A DNA stretch of 64,000 nt from Umezawaea beigongshangensis. Its GTDB lineage: Bacteria; Actinomycetota; Actinomycetes; Mycobacteriales; Pseudonocardiaceae. Below, one piece after another: positions 1 through 13,400 of the stretch. Position numbers and translations under genes: made by a program. The stretch spans positions 248,001 through 312,000 of the forward strand of contig NZ_JAEIOJ010000009.1 in NCBI RefSeq assembly GCF_016464305.1. The letters run 5' to 3'. The first letter of the stretch is position 1, and each line of letters begins with the position of its first letter. Below the pieces are notes generated by a model that saw nothing but the letters and a program-made list of their open reading frames with translations, did not search any database and had not been told where the DNA came from.

Positions 1-1425
1 GCTCGGCGAACAGCTCGGGCAGCGACCGCGACGGCGGCTCGTCGCCGGTGTCGTTCCACTCGCGCAGCACCAGCCGCTCCTCGTCGGCGGGCAGCGCGGG
101 CAGGGCGGACAGGGGACGGTCGCCGTCGGCGACGAGGGCGGTCAGCAGCGACAGGAGGCGGGCGGAGAGCCGCTCGACCGTGGACACGTCGAACAGCTCG
201 GGGTCGTAGCCGATCTCGACGGACAGCGTGCGGCCCGGCGAGGCCACGACGGTGAGCGGGAAGTTCGTCGTCTCCAGGGCGCTGAGGTCGCGGACGCGCA
301 GGCCGTGCTCGGCGGCGGCCTCGTCGTCCACGGGGTAGTTCTCGAACACGACCAGGCTGTCGAACAGGCTCTCGCCGCCGGTCTGGAGCTCGGCCAGCGG
401 GACGAAGTCGAACGCACGGGCCTCCGCCTGGGCGGCCTGGAGGTCTCCGAGCCACCGCGCCACCGGCGCGGCGCGGTCGATCCGGACGCGGACGGGCAGG
501 GTGTTGATGAAGATGCCGATCATCTCGTCCACGTCCGGCAGCTCGGCGGGCCTGCCCGACACGGTCGCGCCGAACACGACGTCGCGCCGGCCGCTGTGCC
601 CGGCCAGCAGCAGCGCCCAGGCGCCCTGCACCACGACGTTCGCCGTCAGCCCGTGCCGCTTGACGAACGCGGCGAACCGGTCCGACGCGGCCTCGTCCAG
701 CGCGCACGGCAGCCACTCGGCCGAGCAGCTCGTGTGCGTCCCGGCCGGTGCGCGGTCCAGCGGCAGCGGCGTCGGGCCCTCCAGGCCGTCGAGGGTGTCG
801 CGCCAGAAGCGCAGGGCTTCGGCGCGGTCGCGTCCGGCCAGCCACTGCAGGTAGTCCCGGAAGGGGCGCCGGACCGGGAGCGGGTGACCGGCGTGCGCGC
901 CGAACAGGTCGGCGAGCACCTGGAACACGCTCCAGCCGTCCAGCAGGACGTGGTGGAACGTCCACAGCACCTGGACCTCGGTGTCCGACAGCCGGGCCAG
1001 CGCCACCCGCATCAGCGGCGCGCGGCCGGGGTCGAGACCGGTGGCGCGGTCGTCGGCCAGCAACCGCTCCAGCTCCCGCGCCCGCCGCTGCGGCGGCAGG
1101 CCGGTCCAGTCGAGGTGCCGGACCGGCAGGACGACGTCGCGGTGCACGACCTGCACCGGCTCGGGCACGCCGTCCCAGACGAACGAGCTGCGCAGCACCG
1201 GCGTGCGGTCGAGGACCCGCTGCCAGGCGGCGGCCAGCGCGGCGGGGTCGGCCACGCCGTCCAGCACGAACGTGGCCTGCTCGAAGTACAGGCCGCGGCC
1301 GGACTGCGACAGTCCGTGGAACACCATCCCGCTCTGCATGGGCGTCAGCGGGTAGACGTCCTCGACCGAGCGGGTCGCCAGCCGGTCCACCGCGGCCTGG
1401 TCCAGACGCGCGAGGGGGAAGTCCG
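1..1425 (-). other. NRPS module 5, C4 domain and first residues of A5 (cut by window edge)
   Basis: C4 starts at [13 protein letters not shown] near 1350 and has HHVLLDGWS near 950. The C-A linker LREWNDTG is visible at the left edge, followed by the first residues of another adenylation domain. The synthetase therefore has at least five A domains. Confidence 0.85.
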
Positions 1426-4400
1426 ACGGGGTGCGGCCACCGGCGTCCGGTCGCGCGCAGTGCTCCACGACCTCCCGCAGCGCCTCGACCACGTCCCCGG
1501 CCAGCGCGGCGACGGTCCGCTCGTCGTGCAGGTCCTCGGAGTAGAACCAGGTCAGTTCGAGGTCGTCGTCCTCGATGCGGCCCACCACGTCCAGCTCGTG
1601 GGTCCTGACCTCGGAGGGGTCCACGTCGGCCGCCAGGCCGCCGCGCACCGCGCGCAGGAGACCGTCACCGGCGAAGTGCCAGTCGAAGCGGCCGAGGTAG
1701 TTGAAGCCGACCCGCGGGGACACCTCGGGCACGGCGCCGGTGAGGTGGCGCAGGGCGCCGTGGCCGATCCCGCGCCGGGGCACGGCGCGCAACTGCTCCT
1801 TGACCGCCTTCAGCGCGGCGCCCCAGTCGTCGGGGACGTCCAGCGCCACCGGGAACGCGCTGGTGAACCAGCCCACCGTGCGGGACAGGTCCACGTCGTC
1901 GAACAGGTCCTCGCGGCCGTGGCCCTCCAGCTCCACCAGCACCGGTCCGGACCCGGTCCGCAACACCCGGCCCAGCGCGGTGAGCAGCACGTCGTTGATC
2001 TGCGTCCGGTACACCTCCGGCACGTCCTGGACCAGCGCCCTGGTCGTGGCGCGACCCAGGCGCACGCTCACCGAGCGGGTCGAGGCGATGGTGTTGACGC
2101 CGCCGCGGTCCACCGGCGGCGCGACGGCGCGCGGCAGCGCCTCCCAGTGGGGCAGCTCGTCGTCGAAGCCGCCCGCCGCCGCGTGCTCGGTCAGCCGCAG
2201 CGCCCACGACCGGAACGACGTCGTCTTCGGGCCCAGTTCCGCGCCGCGGTAGGCGGCGTCGAGGTCCTCCAGCAGGATGCGCCACGACACGCCGTCCACG
2301 ACCAGGTGGTGCGCGGTGAGGACCAGCTCGGGGTTCTCGCCGTCGCGGCGCAGCAGGACCGCGGACAGCAGCGGCCCGTGCTCCAGGTCGAACTCCGGGT
2401 GCTCGGCGACCGGCCCGGTCCGCACGTCGAGCACGTCGGCCGGTTCGGCGGCGGCCACGTGCTGCGACCAGCCGTCGCCGGTGCGCGCGAAGCGCAGCCG
2501 CAGCGCGTCGTGGTGGTCGAGCACGGTCGCCAGCGCCGCCCGCAGCGCCGCCTCGTCCACGTCGGCGGCCAGCTCGACCCGCACGGACTGGTCGAAGCGA
2601 CCCGGTACCGCGTGGTGGGCGAAGAACCAGTGCTGGATCGGGGTGAGCGGCACCGCTCCCGTCACCGGGCCCTGCTCGGCCGGCGCCTGCGCCGGGCCGG
2701 TCGCGTTCGCCGCCAGCGCGGTCAGCGTGGGGTGGCGGAACAGGTCGCGGGGCAGCAGGTTCAGCCCGCGGCGCCGGGCGCGCGAGACGACCTGGATGCT
2801 CAGGATCGAGTCGCCGCCCAGTTCGAAGAAGTCGTCGGTGGCGCCCACCTCGGCGACACCGAGCACCTCCGCCCAGATCTCGGCGAGGGTCCGCTCGGCG
2901 TCCGTGCCCAGCGCCACCCGCTCGGTGATCGGCGCGTCGAGGTCGGGTGCGGGCAGGGCCGTCCGGTCGACCTTGCCGTTGACGGTGAGGGGAAGCGCGT
3001 CCAGCGTGACGAACGCGGCGGGGACCATGTAGTCCGGCAGGCTCCGGCCCACGAACTCCCGCAGCTCGGCGGACGTGGGCCTGCCCGGCGGTTCCGCCAC
3101 GAGGTAGGCCACCAGCCGCTTGACGCCGGGCTGGTCCTCGCGGGCCAGCACCGCGGCCTGGGCGACGTCGGGACGGGTGGCGAGCACGGCCTCGATCTCG
3201 CTCGGCTCGATGCGGAAGCCGCGCACCTTGACCTGCTCGTCGACCCGGCCGACGAACTCCAGCTCGCCGCGCGCGTTCCACCGCGCGACGTCGCCCGTGC
3301 GGTACATCCGCTCACCGGGGCGGAACGGGTCGGCGACGAACCGCTCCGCGGTCAGGCCCGGACTGCCGAGGTAGCCCCTGGCGACGCCCTCCCCGGCGAC
3401 GTGCAGCTCACCGGGGACACCGGGCGGCACGGGCCGCAGCCCGCGGTCGAGGACGTAGGTCCGCGTGTTGTCCAGCGGTGTGCCGATGGGCACCACGTCC
3501 GGCACCTCGTCCGCGGCGGACATGAGCCGCACGGTGGCGAAGGTGGTGGTCTCGGTGGGGCCGTAGACGTCGGCCACCGTCGTGCCGGGGCACGCCTGCA
3601 GCACGGCGCGCAGCGCGGCCGCCGGGACGGCGTCACCGCCGGTCCACACCTCGCGCATCCCGGCGAAGCACTCCGGTGCCTCCTGCGAGACCAACCGGAA
3701 CAGGCCCGCGGTGAGGAACGCGGCCGTCACGCCGTTCTCGGCGATCACGTCGGCGAGGGTCTGCACGTCCAGCTCCCCCGGCGGCGCGATCACGACACGC
3801 CCGCCGTTCAGCAGCGGGACCCAGGTCTCGTAGGTGGAGGCGTCGAACGCCTGCGGCGAGTGCAGCAGCACCCGCTCGTGCGCCCCACCGCGGAACCGGC
3901 GGTCGTGCGCCAGCGCCACGACGTCGCGGTGCCGCACGCAGACGCCCTTCGGCGCACCGGTGGAACCGGAGGTGTGCATGACGTAGGCGAGGTCGTCCGG
4001 GTGCGGGACCGGGAGCGGGCCGGCCGGCTCGGCGCCGTCCCCGGCGAGGACGCACCGTCCGTGCAGCGACCGGCCGAGCGCCTCCCACGTGTCATCGGCG
4101 ACCAGCACCGCCGGACGCGCCTCCGCCAGCAGCCGCTCCAGCCGGGCTCGCGGGGCGCGGCTGTCCAGCGGCACGTAGGCGCCACCGGCCTTGAGCACCG
4201 CCAGTTCCGCGACGACCAGGTCGATCGAGCGCTCGACCAGCACGCCCACCAGGTCCTCCGCGCCGACCCCGAGCCCCGCCAGCCGGTGCGCGAGCCGGTT
4301 CGCCCGCTCGTCCAGCTCGGCGTAGCTCAGCCGGTCCTCGCCGCGCACCAGCGCGACGGCGTCGGGCGTGCGCCGCGCCTGGCGCTCGAACAGCGCGGGA

Positions 4401-7400
4401 ACCGTGCCGTCGGGCAGCGGGTGGGCGGTGTCGTTCCACTCGTCGAGCACCAGGTGGCGCTCGGCGTCGGTGAGCAGGTCGACGTCGTCGAGCCGCTGGT
4501 CCGGGTCCGCCGCGATGCCGCGCAGCACGGTGGTGAGCTGCCGGGCGATCCGCTCGGCCGTGCCGGGGTCGAACAGGTCGGGGTCGTGGCCGACGTCGAT
4601 CGACAGCCGCTGACCGGGTGACGCGACGACGCTGAGGGGGTAGTTCGTCGTCTCGACGGCGTCCAGCCCGCGCAGCCGCAGGCCGTGCTCGGAGGCCGCC
4701 TCGTCGTTGATCGGGTAGTTCTCGAACACCACGAGGCTGTCGAACAGGCCGGTCCCGGCCGGGACGCCGCTCCACGCCTGCAGGCGCGTCAGCGGCAGGT
4801 GCCCGAACCGGCGGGACTCGACCTGTCCGGCCTGCAGCTCCCGCAACCACTCGGCCACGCGGCGGGTGCCGTCGACCGCGACCCGCACGGGCAGCGTGTT
4901 GATGAAGATGCCCACGACGTCGTCCGCGCCCGGCAGCTCCACGGGACGGCCGGACACCGTCGTGCCGAAGCACGTCTCCCGCTCGCCGCTCCAGCGCGAC
5001 AGCAGCAGCGCCCACGCGCCCTGGAGCACGGTGTTGACCGTGAGTCCGTTGCGCTGGGCCGCGTCGCGCAGCCGGGCCGAGTCGGTCTCGTCCAGCTCGA
5101 CGGTCAGCCAGCGCGACGAGCGCGTGGTGTGCTCCTCGGCGGCGGGCCGGTCGACCGGCAGCCTCGCCGGGGCGCTCAGGTCTCCCAGGACCCGCCGCCA
5201 GTGCTCCTCGGCCAGGGTCTCGTCCTGCCGCGCCAGCCACTCGACGTGGTCGCGGAACGGCCGCCGGTCGGGCAGGTCGTGGCCCGCGTGGCGGGTGAAG
5301 ACGTCCGCGAGGACCTGGAAGACGCTCCACCCGTCGAGCAGCACGTGGTGGAACGTCCACAGCACCCGCACCCCGGTGTCGGACGTGCGGGCCAGGACGA
5401 GCCTGGTCAACGGGGTCTCGGCCGGGTCGAGCCCGGCCGCGCGGTCGCGGTCGAGCACGTCGCGCCACGCCCGGTCGCGCTCCTGCTCGCCGAGGCCGCG
5501 CCAGTCGTGCCGGGTGATCGGCACGGTGACGTGGCGGCGCACCACCTGGACCGGCTCCGGCACGCCCTCCCACACCACGCTGCTGCGCAGCACCGGCGTC
5601 CGGTCGACGACGTGCTGCCACGCCGCGGCCAGGACGTCCGGGTCGGCGACGCCGTCGAGGTCGAAGACGACCTGCTGGAAGTAGACGCGGTCCTCGCTCC
5701 GGCTCAGGCCGTGGAACACCATGCCGGCCTGCAACGGCGTGAGCGGGTAGACGTCCTCCACGTCCCGGCCGTCGCCGACCAGCTCGTCCACGGTGGCCTG
5801 GTCCAGCGCCACCAGGGGGAAGTCCGAGGGGGTGCGTCCGCCGGCGCCGGGTTCGGCGCAGTGCGCCACGATCTCCCGCAGCGCGGCGAGCACCCGGTGC
5901 GCGAGCGTCGCGATCGTGGCCTCGTCGTGCACGCCCTCGGCGAAGTACCAGGTCAGCTCCAGCTCGTCGCGCTCGACCCGGCTCACGACGTCCAGCAGGT
6001 GCGCGCGGACCGACTCGGGGCCGTCGTCGGACTCCAGCCCGCCGGAGCCGGAGCCGAAGCGCCCGAGGTGGTTGAAGGAGATCCGCGGCGCGATCTCCGG
6101 CGCGGTGCCGGTGAGGTACCGCAGGGCGCCGTAGCCGACCCCGCGCCGGGGCACCGCGCGCAGCTGCTCCTTGACGGCCCGCAGCGCCGTCCCCCAGTCG
6201 TCCGGGACCTCCAGCGACACCGGGAACACGCTGGTGAACCAGCCCACCGTGCGGGAGAGGTCCACGCCGCCGAACAGGTCCTCGCGGCCGTGGCCCTCCA
6301 GGTCCAGCAGCACCCGGTCGTGGCCGGTCCAGTCGCGCAGGACGCGGCCCAGCGCGGTCAGCAGGACGTCGTTGACCTGCGTGCGGTACACGGCGGGCAC
6401 GTCGCGCAGCAGCGCCGCGGTCTCCTCGCGGCCCAGCCGGACGGTGACCGAGCGCGTCGACGCCGCGGTGTTCGGACCGGTGCCGTCCACCGGGATCTCC
6501 GCGTTCCCCGTCACGGCGTTCCAGTGGACGAGCTCGTCGTCGAAGCCACCGGCGGCGGCGTGCTCGGTCAGCCGGGTGGCCCACTCCTGGAACGAGGTGG
6601 TGCGCGGGCCGAGGTCGACGTCCTCCCCGCGCGCCGCCTGCTCGTGGGCCCTGGCGAAGTCCTCCAGCAGGACGCGCCAGGAGACGCCGTCGACGACCAG
6701 GTGGTGCGCGGCGAGCCGCAGTTCGCCGCCGGACAGCGTGGCGCGCAGCAGCGGACCGCGCGCGAGGTCCACGTCGGACGCGCCGAGGACGTCGGTCGCC
6801 GTGACGGGCGCGTTGTCCTGCCGCCAGTGCCCGTCGACGTGCTCGAAGCGCATCCGCAGCGCGTCGTGGTGCTCCAGCAGCGCGGCGAGCGCCCGCCGCA
6901 CCGCCCGCTCGTCCACCGGCCGGGGCAGCGGCACCCGCACGACCTGGTCGACGTGCTGCGGGTCGGCGGTCTGCGTCGCGAAGAACCAGCGCTGGATCGG
7001 CGTGAGCGGGACCTCGCCGTGCACCGGCCCCCGCGACACGGCCTCGGTGGTCGTGGTGGCGGCGGCGGCGAGGGAGGCGACGGTGGGGTGCGTGAAGAGG
7101 TCGCCGGGCAGCAGGTCCAGGCCGATCTGCCGCGCCCTGGAGACCACCTGGATGCTGAGGATCGAGTCGCCGCCCAGTTCGAAGAAGTCGTCCTGCGCGC
7201 CGACCCGCTGCACGCCGAGCACCTCGGACCAGATGGCGGCCAGCGCGGCCTCCCGCTCCGTGCCGGGGGCGACGTGCCCTGCACCGGCCGGGGTCGCGGG
7301 GTCCGGGGCCGGGAGCGCGTGCCGGTCCAGCTTGCCGTTGGCGTTGAGGGGAAGGCGGTCCAGCGTCACGAACGCGGCCGGGACCATGTAGTCCGGCAGC

Positions 7401-10400
7401 GTGCGGTCCAGGAACTCCCGCAGCTCCGCCGGCGCCACCTCGCGGGAGCGCGGGACGACGTAGGCGACCAGCCGCTTCACGCCGGGCCGGTCCTCGCGGG
7501 CCAGCACCGCCGCCTGCGCCAGGTCCGGGTGCGCGCCCAGCGCGGCCTCGACCTCGCTCAGCTCGATGCGGAAGCCGCGGACCTTGACCTGCTCGTCGAC
7601 CCGGCCGACGAACTCCAGCTGCCCGTCGTCGGTCCAGCGCACGACGTCGCCCGTGCGGTACATCCGGTCGCCCGGCCTCCCGAACGGGTCCGCCACGAAG
7701 CGCTCGGCGGTCAGGCCCGGCTGCCCCAGGTAGCCCCTGGCGACGCCCTCCCCGGCGACGTGCAGCTCACCGGGGACACCCGGCGGGACGGGTGCGCCGC
7801 CGGCGTCGAGGACGTAGGTCCGCGTGTTGTCCAGCGGTGTGCCGATGGGCACCACGTCCGGCACCTCGTCCGCGGCGGACATGAGCCGCACGGTCGCGAA
7901 GGTCGTGGTCTCGGTGGGGCCGTAGACGTCGGCCACCGCCGTGCCGGGGCACGCCTGCAGCACGGCGCGCAGCGCGGCCGCCGGGACGGCGTCACCACCG
8001 GTCCACACCTCGCGCATCCCGGCGAAGCACTCCGGGGCCTCCTGCGAGACCAACCGGAACAGCCCCGTGGTCAGGAACGCCGCGGTGACCCCGTTCTCCG
8101 CGATCACGCGCCGCAGCGCGGCGACGTCCAGCTCGCGCGGCGGGGCGATCACCGCGCGTCCGCCGTTCAGCAGCGGGACCCAGGTCTCGTAGGTGGAGGC
8201 GTCGAACGCCTGCGGCGAGTGCAGCAGCACCCGCTCGTGCGCCCCACCGCGGAACCGGCGGTCGTGCGCCAGCGCCACGACGTCGCGGTGCCGCACGCAG
8301 ACGCCCTTCGGCGCACCGGTGGAACCGGAGGTGTGCATGACGTAGGCGATCTGGTCGGGGTGCGTCGCCACGCCGGGCGGGGTGTCCGGCTCGTCCGCGG
8401 CGTCGCCCACCCGGACCACGTGTCCGGTGTGGACGTTCCGCGCGGTGGCCAGCCACGCGTCGTCGGCGACCACGACCGCCACGTCCGCGCCGGTGAGCAG
8501 CAGGCGCATCCGGTCGGCGGGCGCCCGCAGGTCCAGCGGCAGGTAGGCGCCACCGGCCTTGAGGACGGCCAGCTCCGCCACGACGAGGTCGGCCGAGCGC
8601 TCCACGAGCACCGCGACCCGGTCCTCCGGCCGCACACCGAGCCGCAGGAGCCGGTGGGCGAGCCGGTTGGCGGCGGCGTCCAGCTCGGCGTAGGTCACCG
8701 AGGTGCCGTCCGCGACCACGGCGACCGCGTCCGGCGTCGCGCGCACCCCGGCCTCGAACAGCGCGGGGACGCTCGTGGCCGGGAGGTCCGCGCCGGTGGC
8801 GTTCCACTCCACCAGCACGCGGCGGGCCTCGTCCCCGGTCAGCAGCGGGACGCGGGAGATCGGCAGGTCCGGCGCGTCGGCCACGGCGCGCAGCAGGGTG
8901 GCGAGCTGTGCGGCCGTCCGCCGCGCCGTCGCCGCGTCGAACAGGGCGGGGTCGTGGCCGAGCACCAGCGACAGGCGCTCGCCGGGGTAGACCACGACGC
9001 TGAGGGCGTAGTTGGTCCGCTCGGAGGCCCGCAGGTCGCTCAGCCGCAGTCCGTGCGCCGCGGCGACGTCGTCCCCGACGGGGTAGTTCTCGAACACCAC
9101 GATGCTGTCGAACAGGGCGCTGCCCGGCGGCAGGTCGCTCCAGTCGTGCAGCCGGGTCAGGGCGACGTGCCCGAAGCGGCGCGACTCGACCTGGGTCCGC
9201 TGCACCTCGCGCAGCCAGGCGGCGACGCCGAGGTCGTCGTCGACGCGCACCCGCACGGGCAGGGTGTTGATGAAGATGCCGATCACGTCGTCCACGCCGG
9301 GCAGCTCGGGCGGACGCCCGGACGTCGTGGCGCCGAAGCACACCTCGGGCTCACCGCTGTAGCGGGCCAGCAGGGACGCCCACGCACCTTGCACCACGGT
9401 GTTCAGCGTCAGCCGGTTGCGCTGGGCGAACTCGTGCAACCGGGCGGTCGCCCCCTCGTCCAGCTCCACGGCGACCCGGTCCGACGAGCTGGTGGTGTGG
9501 CCGCGCGCGGGGACCCGGTCGTACGGCAGCGGGGTCGGGGTGGTCATCCCCGCCAGCTCCGTGCGCCAGTGCTCCTCGGCGAGGCGGTCGTCCAGCCGCG
9601 CCAGCCGGGCCAGGTGGTCGCGGAACGGGCGGCGCGCGGGGAGGTCGGCCTCCCGCTCACCGGCGAGCGCCGCGTGCTGGGCGAAGACGTCGGACAGGAC
9701 GTGGAAGACGCTCCACCCGTCGAGCAGCACGTGGTGGAAGGTCCACAGCACCCGCACGTCGGACTCCGACAGCCGCAGCAGCACCAGTCGCAGCAGCGGC
9801 GCGCGGGTCAGGTCCAGCTCCCGCGCCGCGTCCTCGGCGAACAGCCGGTCCAGCCGCTCCTGCGCCTCGGCGGCGGACAGGCGCGTCCAGTCGCGGTGCT
9901 CCACCGGCACGGTGACGTCGCGCTCGACGAGTTGCAGCGGTTCCGGCACGCCCTCCCAGACGATCCTGCTGCGCAGCACCGGCGTCCGGTCGACCACCCG
10001 CTGCCACGCCTCGGCGAGCAGGCGCGGATCGCGCACGCCGTGCAGGACGAAGGTCATCTGCTCGACGTAGAGGCGGTGCGCGCCGCGGGCCAGGTCGTGG
10101 AACACCATGCCCGCCTGCACCGGGGTGAGCGGGTAGAGGTCCTCGACGGCACGCCCGTCACCGACGAGCCGGTCCACCGCGGTCTGGTCGAGGCCGGCCA
10201 GCGGGAAGTCCGAGGGCGTCCGGCCTCCGGCACCCGGCTCCGCGCAGTGCGCCACGATCTCGCGCAGCGCGGTGAGCACGTCCCGAGCCAGCGCGGCGAC
10301 GGTGCTCTCCTCGTGCACCCCCTCGGCGAAGTACCAGGTGAACGCCAGCACTCCGTCGTCGACGCGGCTGACCACGTCCAGCAGGTGCGGGCGCTGTTCG

Positions 10401-13400
10401 GCGGGGTCGGCCTCCAGGGACAGCTCGCGCCGCACGCCGGTGCACAGCTCGCCGTCGGGCGAGGTGAAGCGGCCGAGGTGGTTGAAGGAGATCCGCGGCG
10501 CGATCTCCGGCGCGGTGCCGGTGAGGTACCGCAGGGCGCCGTAGCCGATCCCCCGCCGGGGCACCGCCCGCACCTGCTCCTTGACCGACTTCAGCGCGGC
10601 GCCCCAGTCGCGCGGGACGTCCAGGGACACCGGGAAGATGCTGGTGAACCAGCCCACCGTGCGCGACAGGTCCACGCCGTCGAACAGGTTCTCGCGGCCG
10701 TGGCCCTCCAGGTCCACGACGACCCGGCCGCGGCCGCACCACTCCCCCAGCACGCGGCCCAGCGCGGCCAGCAGCACGTCGTTGACGCCGGTCCGGTACG
10801 CGGCGGGCACGTCGCGCAGCAGCGCGGTGGTCTCCGCCCCGCTCAGGCTCGCGGTCACCGAGCGCTCCGCGCCGACGGTGTTCGGGCCGTCCCCGTCGAC
10901 GGGCAGCTCCACGTCGCCGGTCAGGCCGCGCCAGTGCTCCAGCTCGTCGTCGAACCCGCCCGCCGCGGCGTGCTCGGTCAGGCGCAGCGCCCACTCGCGG
11001 AACGAGGTCGTCCGCGGCCCGAGGTCGACGGGTTCGCCGCGCACGGCCTGCCGGTAGGCCTGCTCCAGGTCCTCCAGCAGGACGCGCCACGACACCCCGT
11101 CCACGACCAGGTGGTGCACGGCCAGGCGCAGCAGCCGCTGTCCGTCCTCTTCGGACACCTCGGCGCGCAGCAGCGACGAGCTCGCCGCACCGGCGGGGGC
11201 GTTGTCCTGCCGCCAGCGCCCGTCGGCGCGGGTGAACTCCATGCGCAGCGCGTCGTGGTGCTCCACCAGGGCGGCCAGCGCGGTGGACAGGGCGGTGTCG
11301 TCCACGTCGTCGGCGAGCACCAGCGTCGTCGTCTGGTCGAACCGCCAGGTGCCGTGCGTGTCGAAGAACCAGTGCTGGACCGGGGTCAGCGGCACCGGCC
11401 CGGACACGGGGCCGCGCACGACGGCGCGCGCGGTCTCCCCCGCCGCCGCGGCGAGGGCCGCGATCGTCTGGTGGTCGAAGAGGTCGCCGGTGGAGATCTC
11501 CAGACCGGCGCGGCGCGCGCGGGTGCTGACCTGGATGCTCAGGATCGAGTCGCCGCCGAGTTCGAAGAAGTTGTCCTCGACCCCGACGCCGTCCACGCCG
11601 AGCACCTCGGCCCAGATCCGGGCGAGCACCCGTTCCCGCTCGGTGCGCGGGGCGGTTCCGCGCGGCGCGGGCCGGTCGAACCGCGGCTCCGGCAGCGCAC
11701 GCCGGTCGACCTTGCCGTTGGGGCTCAGCGGCAGCTCCGCGATCGGCGCGACCACCGAGGGGACCAGGTAGTCCGGCAGGACCCGGCGCAGGGAGTCGCG
11801 CAGCGCGGCGGGGTCGGGCACCACGCCGTCGGCGGGGACGACGTGCGCCACGAGGTGCTTGCGCCCGGCGGACTCCGCGACGACGACCACCGCCTGCGCC
11901 ACGGCGTCCAGCGCGGTGAGCGCGGCCTCGACCTCGGCGGGCTCCACCCGGAAGCCGCGGATCTTGACCTGGTCGTCGGTCCGGCCGACGAACTCGATCG
12001 TGCCGTCGTGACGGCGGCGCACGACGTCTCCGGTGCGGTAGGCCCGCTCACCGCCGGGAACGGCCAGGAACCTCTCGGCGGTGGCTCCCGGACGGCCCCA
12101 GTAGCCGCGGGCGAGCCCGCTGCCCGCGAGGTGCAGCTCACCGAGCGCGCCGGGCGGCACGGGGTCGAGGCGGTCGTCCAGCACGAGGGCGCGCACGCCG
12201 TCCAGCGGTGTGCCGATGGGCACCACGCCGGGCACGCCGGAGGCCGACGACATGCGGAACGAGGTGGCGAACGTCGTGGTCTCGGTGGGTCCGTAGCCGT
12301 CGACCACCACGAGGCCGGGGCACGCCAGGAGCACGCGGCGCACCGCGGCCGCCGGAACCACGTCGCCACCGGTCCAGACCTCCCGCGCCCCGGCGAGGCA
12401 CCGCGGGTCTTCCTGCGCGACCAGGCGGAACAGCCCGGCGGTCAGCCACAGCGCGGTCACGCCGTGCTCGGTGATCGTCGCGCGCAGGACGTCGACGTCC
12501 AGGTCCCCGGTCGGGGCGACGACCACCTCGCCGCCGGTGAGCAGGGGCACCCACAGCTCGTAGGTGGAGGCGTCGAACGCGAGCGGCGAGTGCAGCAGCA
12601 CCCGCCGGTGGGCGTCCCCGGCGAACCGCTCGTCCAGCGCCAGGGCGACCACGTCGGCGTGCCGCACGGCGACGCCCTTGGGGGTGCCGGTCGAACCGGA
12701 GGTGTACCCGACGTAGGCGAGGTTCTCCGGGTCGACCTCGGGCAGCGGCAGATCGGCGTCCCGCGCCTGCGCGACGGTGAGCACCGGTCCACCGTGGACG
12801 GTCCGCGCGGTCTCCCGCCAGCGGTCGTCGGTGAGCAGGACCGTCGCCCCCGCTCCGTCGAGGACGCGGCGCAGCCGTTCCGCCGGGGCGCGCACGTCCA
12901 GCGGCACGTACGCGCCACCGGCCCGCAGCACGGCGAGCACGGCCACGACGAGGTCCGTGGAGCGGTCCAGCAGGACGCCGACCCGGTCCTCGCGCCGCAG
13001 GCCCAGCCGCAGCAGGTGCCGCGCGAGCAGGTCGGCCCGCTCCCGCAGCGCGGCGTAGCTCAGCCGCTCCGCGCCGCTGCTGACCGCCGTCGCGCCGGGC
13101 GAGCGGTCCGCCTGCTCGTCGAACAGGTCCAGCACCGTCCGGGACACGACCGGGGTGCGGGCGCCGTCGCCGAGCAGGGCGCTCCGCTCGGCCGGGGTGA
13201 TCAGCGGCAGCTCGGCCAGCGGCCGGGACGGGTCGTCGACGACGCCGGTGAGCAGCACCTCCAGGCGCCGCGCGAGGTCCTCGATCGTGCCGGGGTCGAA
13301 CAGGTCGGTGTTGTGCTCGACGGCGACGGTGAGCGTGTCCTCGCCCGGCCAGAACTCCACCACCAGGTCGAAGCGGGCGGACGGGCGCGGCAGGTCGTGC

